NCBI GenBank assembly: GCA_030512295.1 | Contig: JAULSR010000002.1 | Location: 8,680,001-8,744,000 of the forward strand | Direction of reading: 5' to 3' | From: Bombardia bombarda | Lineage: Eukaryota; Ascomycota; Sordariomycetes; Sordariales; Lasiosphaeriaceae | DNA length: 64,000 nt | Part shown: positions 58,202 through 64,000 of the stretch, piece after piece | Position numbering within the stretch: the first letter of the stretch is position 1 | How the letters are laid out: the number at the start of each line of letters is the position of its first letter | The notes under the pieces: model-generated | What the model was told of the DNA's origin: nothing | Database searches by the model: none | What the model saw: the letters and a program-made list of their open reading frames with translations, nothing else | Program-made: the position numbers and the translations under genes

Positions 58202-58965
58202 AAAAACAAGAGGGTGAAATGAACAGGGGTTGGGGGGTTGGAGCTGAAAAGGTGTTACGGAAAATTACGGAAAATGGGAAATATGTTGTGAAAGGGTTAT
58301 AATCATGTTAAAGTTACAGGGCACAGTATGATGCAGACTATAGCCAGGGAAAGAAGTGCATTGGTGGTGCTTACATGCGCATTCAGAAAACCAAAGAGTT
58401 ATGTATCTATTATAAGCCGATCAACTACCACAATTGTTGTTTATTCTACTTTGCTGTTTTATTTCTATCGAGCCTGAAAGGTTGAAATCTTTACTTTTGT
58501 CTTATTTGATATTCGACTTTCTGCTCTGGCTTCTTGATGTTTATCTCTTCTGCGAATAATTCAATTATGATGATTGAGCCCCCCTTACATCTTTTTTTGC
58601 TTATCTAAGAAGAAAAGCAAAGAAATAACAAAACCCAAAGTATAAGGGAAACAAATAGGTCCCCCTATTCCAGATAGGTGGACAAGATCTGTTTGAGAAA
58701 GATATAGGGTATTCCTCAGGACCCCAGATGATGATAGACTGATGAATAAATCCAAGCTAGATAGATGATAATAATGGATGAGTTATGGGGTGGAAATGTC
58801 GGTAGATATACAATAAGTGTGTTGGGAATTATGTCCGTGCTCTTGTCCTGTTACTGTCTGTTGAGCCCTGTCTATATGTCACAGTCCACGCCAAACGGCG
58901 CCCATGTATCCAAAAGAAATGATAATGAAAATGACGCGATAGAGCCATGAAGCAGAATATATATC
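58202..58965. other. Convergent intergenic region, 0.8 kb
   Basis: AT-rich 3' flanks of the chitin deacetylase and C2H2 genes. No gene seen. Confidence 0.6.
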
Positions 58966-61681
58966 CTAATACTCTCCATCAGTATAAAACGATCCCATAT
59001 CGAGCTGGTTCTGCGAGTTGTAGTGGTGCACATTGCCCAAGTGGTATGAGGATGTGTCGTAGGGCCCAGCAGGCGTCTCTTCCTCGACAAACATGTTGAC
59101 ATGAGCCGATGGCGAATCAAAGGGGTTGGTGTATGAGATCTCCTGGCTCAACTCGGCCGCTCTTCTAGGCTGCTGGTGTCTTGATTCCATTGGAGCAGCG
59201 CCATCCGGGCAATGGGCTGAGGCCGAGAGTCCGTGGTTCGAATTTTCCGTCCAAAACTGGCCGTTCGCGCCTTCCACCCCAGAAATCACTTGTCCAGCGC
59301 TGGCCCGGCTCTTGGCGTCGTCCTCCTCTTCTATTACGGGAATGGAAAACATGTTTGGGCGTTGAAAATGATCGCGTTCGCCCAAGCTGCATCTTCTGGG
59401 GTCGCTGGTCTCGTAACCTGAGTCCGGGATTGATGTGGGTTGATGTCGGCTCGAGGGCGGTAGTGGTAGTCGGCGTGAACCGCCGCCTTTGACATGCGTG
59501 TGCGCGTTCTCGGCCGCCAGCGGAGGGGGGCTAGTAGGTACATGATGGACGGTTGAACGAGATGACGAGCTTAATCCCGAGTTTTGCCGAGAGAGCGTCT
59601 CCGAGGCCTCGTGCATCAAACCTTCAACATCGACATCCGTTGATTGCGAGTTCATGTGGAGGACAAGTCTCTCCTGGTCCGAGGTCAAGTCCATTTGGCC
59701 AACTGATGGGGCTCCGGGTCCGACATTGGGCGACATGTTGTCAGGCAGCTGCCCGTTCCGCATTGCCATACTGGTACCTGAGGAAGCCTGGGGACTATTT
59801 CTGAGAGAATCCTGGTAGTTTCGAACAAAAAGCGCCTTGGTGACCTGCTCAAGCCTCTTGTTAAGCTCTCGATGTTCCCTCCGAAGCCTTTGGACCTCGG
59901 TGAGCGACACAAAGTTTCTATCAGGAGCAGAAACCATGGGAGAGTTTATAGCCCGATCGATAGTGGCTGGGGACGGCACTGAAGTCGAAGGTGTTTTGGG
60001 TTCGGTCCGAGCATCGCTATCCTCGTTCAGGGTCAAATAGCTGTTTGGATAGGAAGATGGCTGTTCGGCATTGTCCCCGTCAAAAACACCAAGCTCACTT
60101 TCAATGTTGACGAGTGGGGTGAAGGTGTCACGCAGAATGCGCCACTTCTCTCGTTTTCCTTTGGAAACTTTGCCACAAAGAGAAGATAGATGGTCTTCCA
60201 GGGCTTGCTGCTCATCGAAGACTCGCCAGCACCGGCGGCAAAGACCCAGGCGTGGGTGAGGATAGTCTTTCTCATCGATGGTAAATGATGATATAATCCG
60301 CTCAGTCACTTGAAGGCGATGTGCTGGCCGACTCAAATGTCGCCTGCAATCAAACATCAGCATGGGTTACTATTGGCAAGGGAAGAGGTGAACCTGCACT
60401 AGGGTAGAGATATCTCTGTGCGATGAGTGGCAGGGCGAATACTTTTCCTTCTGATCTCTATCGCTATTCAGTTGGATGTTAGTAATTGAGTATTACTCTC
60501 CAAAAAGAATAGAAATAGTGAAAGAAAAACCTAGTATTCTGGGCTGAGACGTACTAGATGCGAGGATGGGCAAAACGGAAGATGTCAGGCATGTCCGTGT
60601 CCGTAAAGTTCTCGGTGAGATTGGGTTTCGACCTTTTTCTGGAATCATCATTGTCTTCTTCGCGGCCACGTCGACGGCCCAATGTTGGCTTGATGAGAGA
60701 ATTCGTTACTTGACTGGCTTGACTTAGGGTTCCTGGAAACTCAATATGATCTTTTTGAGACCGAGTTAGAGACTGTGATGTCTGCGCAGTTGACATATTC
60801 AGTGCTTCGGAAGAAGACTTGGTAGAGATCACGCTGGCCCTGCTCAGCTTCACAGAGCCCAATCCATCCGCCGTCGTACTTATTGGCTCAACCTTCACCG
60901 AGCTGTGGTGATCGGGGAGAAAGTTGGGGAGTTCAGACCCGAACGGTCCCCGTAGGTCGGCGGGTGTGTACTGGGAGAGGCTGGGATTGACCAGAGCATC
61001 CCTATCTCCGACGGGCCTGTCCGGATCCCCATTGTATGTCTGGGTAAACATCTCTATGAAAGACTCGTTGTTCCGTATGCGAGTTGTCGGCGACGTCCAG
61101 GGGAGGAAAACTTGTTGCGAATCCTGATCTTGAGGCTGATCATAGCCTGGCTCGCGGTCATCATCACCCTCGCCCACCATGATGGAGTGATCGAATTCCT
61201 GGGGATAGAGAACAAAGTCGGAACCCGGCGGTGGAGGTATCAGAGCATGATTTGGCGAGGGGGAGATAGAGCCTGCGGCGGTAAAAGGCTCTGCTTGTAG
61301 ATGATAGCTCAGGCCAACCTGATGCTGTGATGTGGGCGACTTTCCATTGGATTTGCTCCGTATATAGTTCCACCTGTGTGTCTTTTCCATGTGTTGTTTG
61401 CAGTTGGATTCTCGTTTGGACCTATAAGTACAAGGTGTGAAGAGGCAGGCAAATGTCTTCGGAGCAGCGGAGTGCTTATCGTTGACATGACGCTCAAGCT
61501 CTTTTGCAGTCGGCCAGCCATGTTCATGGTATTTGCAGGTGGAGATGGCACATTTGAAGGGGCGGGTGTGAGACTTTGCATGCTTGTTCAGATCACACAA
61601 GCGAGCAAACGATTTCCCACAAGGAGGAGAACAGACGTATACTTCGGCACCAGTATGCCCAGACTCGGCCATCGAAACCAT
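58966..61681 (-). CDS. C2H2 zinc-finger regulatory protein
   Basis: Exons (5' to 3' on the minus strand): 60555-61681, 60398-60463 and 58966-60343; about 856 residues. Finger-like units in order: CSPPCGKSFARLCDLNKHAK, a unit with CAISTCKYHEHGW, and CLFTPCTYRSKRESN with its His pair. A second zone is made by joining the exons. It reads FRFAHPRIYDRDQKEKYSPC, then HRDISTLVRHLSRPAHRL and GLCRRCWRVFDEQQALEDHL. I recall this zone as a block conserved in a family of fungal C2H2 proteins. A coiled coil follows (LTEVQRLRREHRELNKRLEQ), then a disordered acidic tail. Intron 1 (60464-60554) has a GTACGT donor and CTAAC branch. Intron 2 (60344-60397) works only as a GC-AG intron. Starts at 61681 or 61672 are favoured; the frame is open to 61909 but without an ATG. 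Probably a transcription factor; targets unknown. Confidence 0.8.
60344..60397 (-). other. GC-AG intron in the C2H2 gene
   Basis: 54 nt, donor GCAGGT, acceptor GATTGCAG, with a GCTGATG branch-like site 18 nt before the end. It joins GT to G and restores the STLVRHLSRPAH segment. The nearest GT donors, two bases downstream in GCAGGTT or two bases upstream in GTGCAG, leave the following exon out of frame. Confidence 0.7.
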
Positions 61682-61805
61682 GCGGCCGTCGTCGGGCGAA
61701 GGATAGGGTGAAGGAAGGATGGGATGAATACCTCGTATGACAGGATGATAACAGAGATTAGGTCTTTTCGGAAGGTCGGAAGGAGAAGGCAGTTCGGTAT
61801 GAACA

Positions 61806-62297
61806 GACGGTTGTCTCGGGGGTACCGAACTGGGGAGGGAAGGTCGGTCTACGTCTTCTGGCCAGGAAAGACAATAAACGGCGACCCAACTGGTGTGGAT
61901 AGGATCCAACCAGAGCTGAGAGAGGAGGAAAAGCCGGATCTTATGGCCTCGGGGCCTGATGGATGACTCGTCTCCTTCTCGCGAGGTGTGTCAAGCGTGT
62001 CCGGCAGCTCTCGCTCTGTTGAAGAAAAGGTGGAAGCTATGCAGCAGCTCGACGTAGATAAACGGTTGTCGTTTCGAGGGCGACGAACTATGGAAGGGGA
62101 GTAAGTCCGGGCTTCTGGCCAAGACAGACCAAGTGAATGATGAACGAACCGGTGTTCAGTTTCAGACCAGAGCTAAGAGGGGAGGAGGGGAAGCAGGATC
62201 TTATGGCCTGAGGGTCTGGCCGATGACTCGTCACCTCTAACCAGGTGTGCCAAGTAGGTCTGCCAGGTAGGTGTGCCAGGTGTGGCCGGCAGCTCTG
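61806..62297. repeat. Imperfect tandem duplication upstream of the C2H2 gene
   Basis: Unit A, about 61806-62011, and unit B, about 62061-62297, share ordered blocks: ACGGTTGTC, CTTCTGGCCA, CCAGAGCT, GGATCTTATGGCCT, GATGACTCGTC and GGCAGCTCT. Unit B is longer because of an extra GTGCCAGGTAGGT-type expansion. Both lie just 5' of the start codon on the minus strand, so this is probably promoter or leader DNA. Confidence 0.75.
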
Positions 62298-64000
62298 GGC
62301 GATCTATATATGTACCTCAAGTACGTACCTAGGCAGGCAGCACGGGTCTAGGTAGTTCAGCCTAGAGTACAGGCCAGCAGAGAGCAGGTATAGACTATAT
62401 GGGAAGCGAGGATATGAGGCAGGTAAATAGCGACTTCTCTGTCGAATGTGTGGTATATGTGATGTGGCCTTGTCTTGGATCACCAGATGGGGACCATGGG
62501 CAGGTCGGGGCCAGAGAGGCGGTTATATTGTGTCCAGGACGTTGAAGAACAAAAGTAAGGTAGGTTGCGCGGGTGAGGCGGCGGCGGCACCAGCATGAGG
62601 GGCGCTTCCAACATATACGTCCGTCTATGGTCCTTCCCCCATAAATAAGAGACAACAAGGAGGGGTGTCACAGCCTCGCGTAGGGCTAGATGGGGGTAGG
62701 TGTGGAGGTAGATACCTATAGATACCTAAGGTGTGAGGTACTGAGTGAGGTATACAAGCATTCAGGAAACAGGAAACGAAGCACGGTCAGCTTCAATCAC
62801 CACTTGCGATCTGGTGTGAGGAAGTGAAGTCATCTAGTTGATCTAGGTGAGGCACAACGAACAAAAATGAAGGCAGTGTAAGGTGTCTGTGTCGGTCTAG
62901 ACATCGGGATCGACTCGCCAGCGACTCGCGACTTCGCGAATTCGAGGGTCAAAACTGGTGGGGATACGACAACAATGGTAGATGCCTGGGAACCGATGAA
63001 GAATCGAGTCTAGGACTATGGCAGCAGCCATTTGAGCCACCGCAGAATGTCGCTTTCTCGTTCATCGAGCCTCCCACAGGCGAGCAGCTGCGCATTTGCT
63101 GCGCAGCCGAAGCGCGGGGCTCAGCACCGTCGAGGCCAGCCAACCTGGAAGCGACAACCTACCTTAGGAAGGAACCACACGGGTACTCTGGTTACCTATC
63201 CTCAGGCCAATCAAGGCCAGGACAGGCCAGGACAGGCTGGGACCGCAACGCCGCAAACCTAGGGTCCTCCTTCCTGCAGAAAGTGCATGCAGCAAGGTGG
63301 GAGGAAGCCACGACCCATGGCCGACAAACGAACGGGCCATGGGCTCAAGCCTCATGGAGAAAAAGAGGCCTCGGGCGCACGGACCATAACTTGTTAGTAA
63401 ATACCTACCTAGGCACGTCTGCCTGTTCTGTTGAAAAGATAGGCCAATCCCATCGCGTCCTGGACCGTTGCGTTCACAACACTACTTAGGTACCTTCATG
63501 CACGCATCTGCGTTTTAGCTGCCGCTCAGCTGTATGTGGCTAGATGGAAAGACAACCGAGGGTGACACAAAAAAAATAAAAAATCAGACAACGGCAGCTT
63601 GCGGGCTGCCGCTCAGATCTCACCCAGTGACCCCCAACGGAGCGCGACCGGCCAATGTCGTCATACCAGATGCTGTTCGAGAACTGCTCTGTTGCAAACA
63701 AGAACCGACCTACTCAACCACCGGACCTGCTCCCGGCCTATCACCTATCACGGTTGATAAAGTGTGAGTCTCCCCGCGTTTCGGTGTTTCAAATGAAGCT
63801 ATCCTCGATGGTATGGCATACACGTACACTTCAAGGTCGGAACGCCCAAGACCTTCGCAACAGGAAGGAGCTCAGAACTTAATCGACAACACGCGCCTCT
63901 GAGATATCAAAACTGAGGCTGTCATAAGACAGCCCATTGCTTACCGAAAAGATCAATTCATCGTGAACCAAGTCTTTGCATCCAGTCCGGACAAATTGAA
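62298..64000. other. Intergenic, 1.7 kb to the window end
   Basis: No gene supported. It is rich in GGTAGGTGTG, TACCTAAGG and CCTAGGCA-type short motifs (62320-62760 and about 63400). Short frames on both strands show no domains. Presumably the distal upstream region of the C2H2 gene. Confidence 0.55.

Overview
The window looks like nuclear DNA of a filamentous ascomycete (Pezizomycotina, most likely Sordariomycetes). Genes carry short introns of about 50 to 100 nt with GTRNGT donors, CTAAC/CTGAC branch sites and YAG acceptors. Intergenic DNA is rich in microsatellites, and the proteins (SEC12, Sin1/AVO1, LMBR1 family, CE4 chitin deacetylase with CBM18 modules, DUF5672 proteins, a large C2H2 regulator) are typical of this group. 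No rRNA, tRNA, transposon or CRISPR was recognised. All family calls rest on motifs read by eye; nothing was searched.

Layout. 1-4120 (+) is the 3' part of a large ubiquitin-specific protease whose start lies outside the window. 6500-8611 (+) is a conserved two-exon protein of unknown function. 9266-10630 (-) is a PRCC-domain protein, divergent from the TORC2 subunit Sin1/AVO1 at 11158-13749 (+). 15056-15605 (+) is a small Ser-rich GPI-anchored protein. 17424-18734 (-) is an NFKBIL1-like protein whose frame is broken at three C/G homopolymers. 23102-25092 (-) is a bZIP regulator flanked by long gene-free stretches (about 4.4 kb downstream and 10.5 kb upstream). 35632-36627 (+) is an SMP-30/gluconolactonase enzyme. 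38436-40616 (+) is an unrecognised nuclear-type protein with LTLPSPP-like repeats. 41235-43506 (-) is an LMBR1-family membrane protein, divergent from an aldehyde dehydrogenase at 44276/44531-46018 (+). 46679-48559 (+) is SEC12. Two paralogous type II membrane proteins of the DUF5672 family sit head to head (49326-50758 - and 52171-53318 +). 56132-58201 (+) is a secreted chitin deacetylase with three CBM18 modules. 58966-61681 (-) is a large C2H2 regulator whose second intron appears to be GC-AG and whose upstream DNA carries an imperfect tandem duplication.

How the genes relate. There is no obvious biosynthetic cluster. The right half has a mild secretory and cell-surface theme (SEC12 for ER export, two DUF5672 membrane proteins with glycosyltransferase-like motifs, chitin deacetylase), but adjacency alone does not prove a shared role. 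The left half mixes housekeeping and signalling genes. The most notable points are the head-to-head DUF5672 pair, the ALDH reading frame that extends into a mitochondrial-type leader, the GC-AG intron, the homopolymer-associated frame breaks, and the very long gene-free DNA upstream of the bZIP gene.
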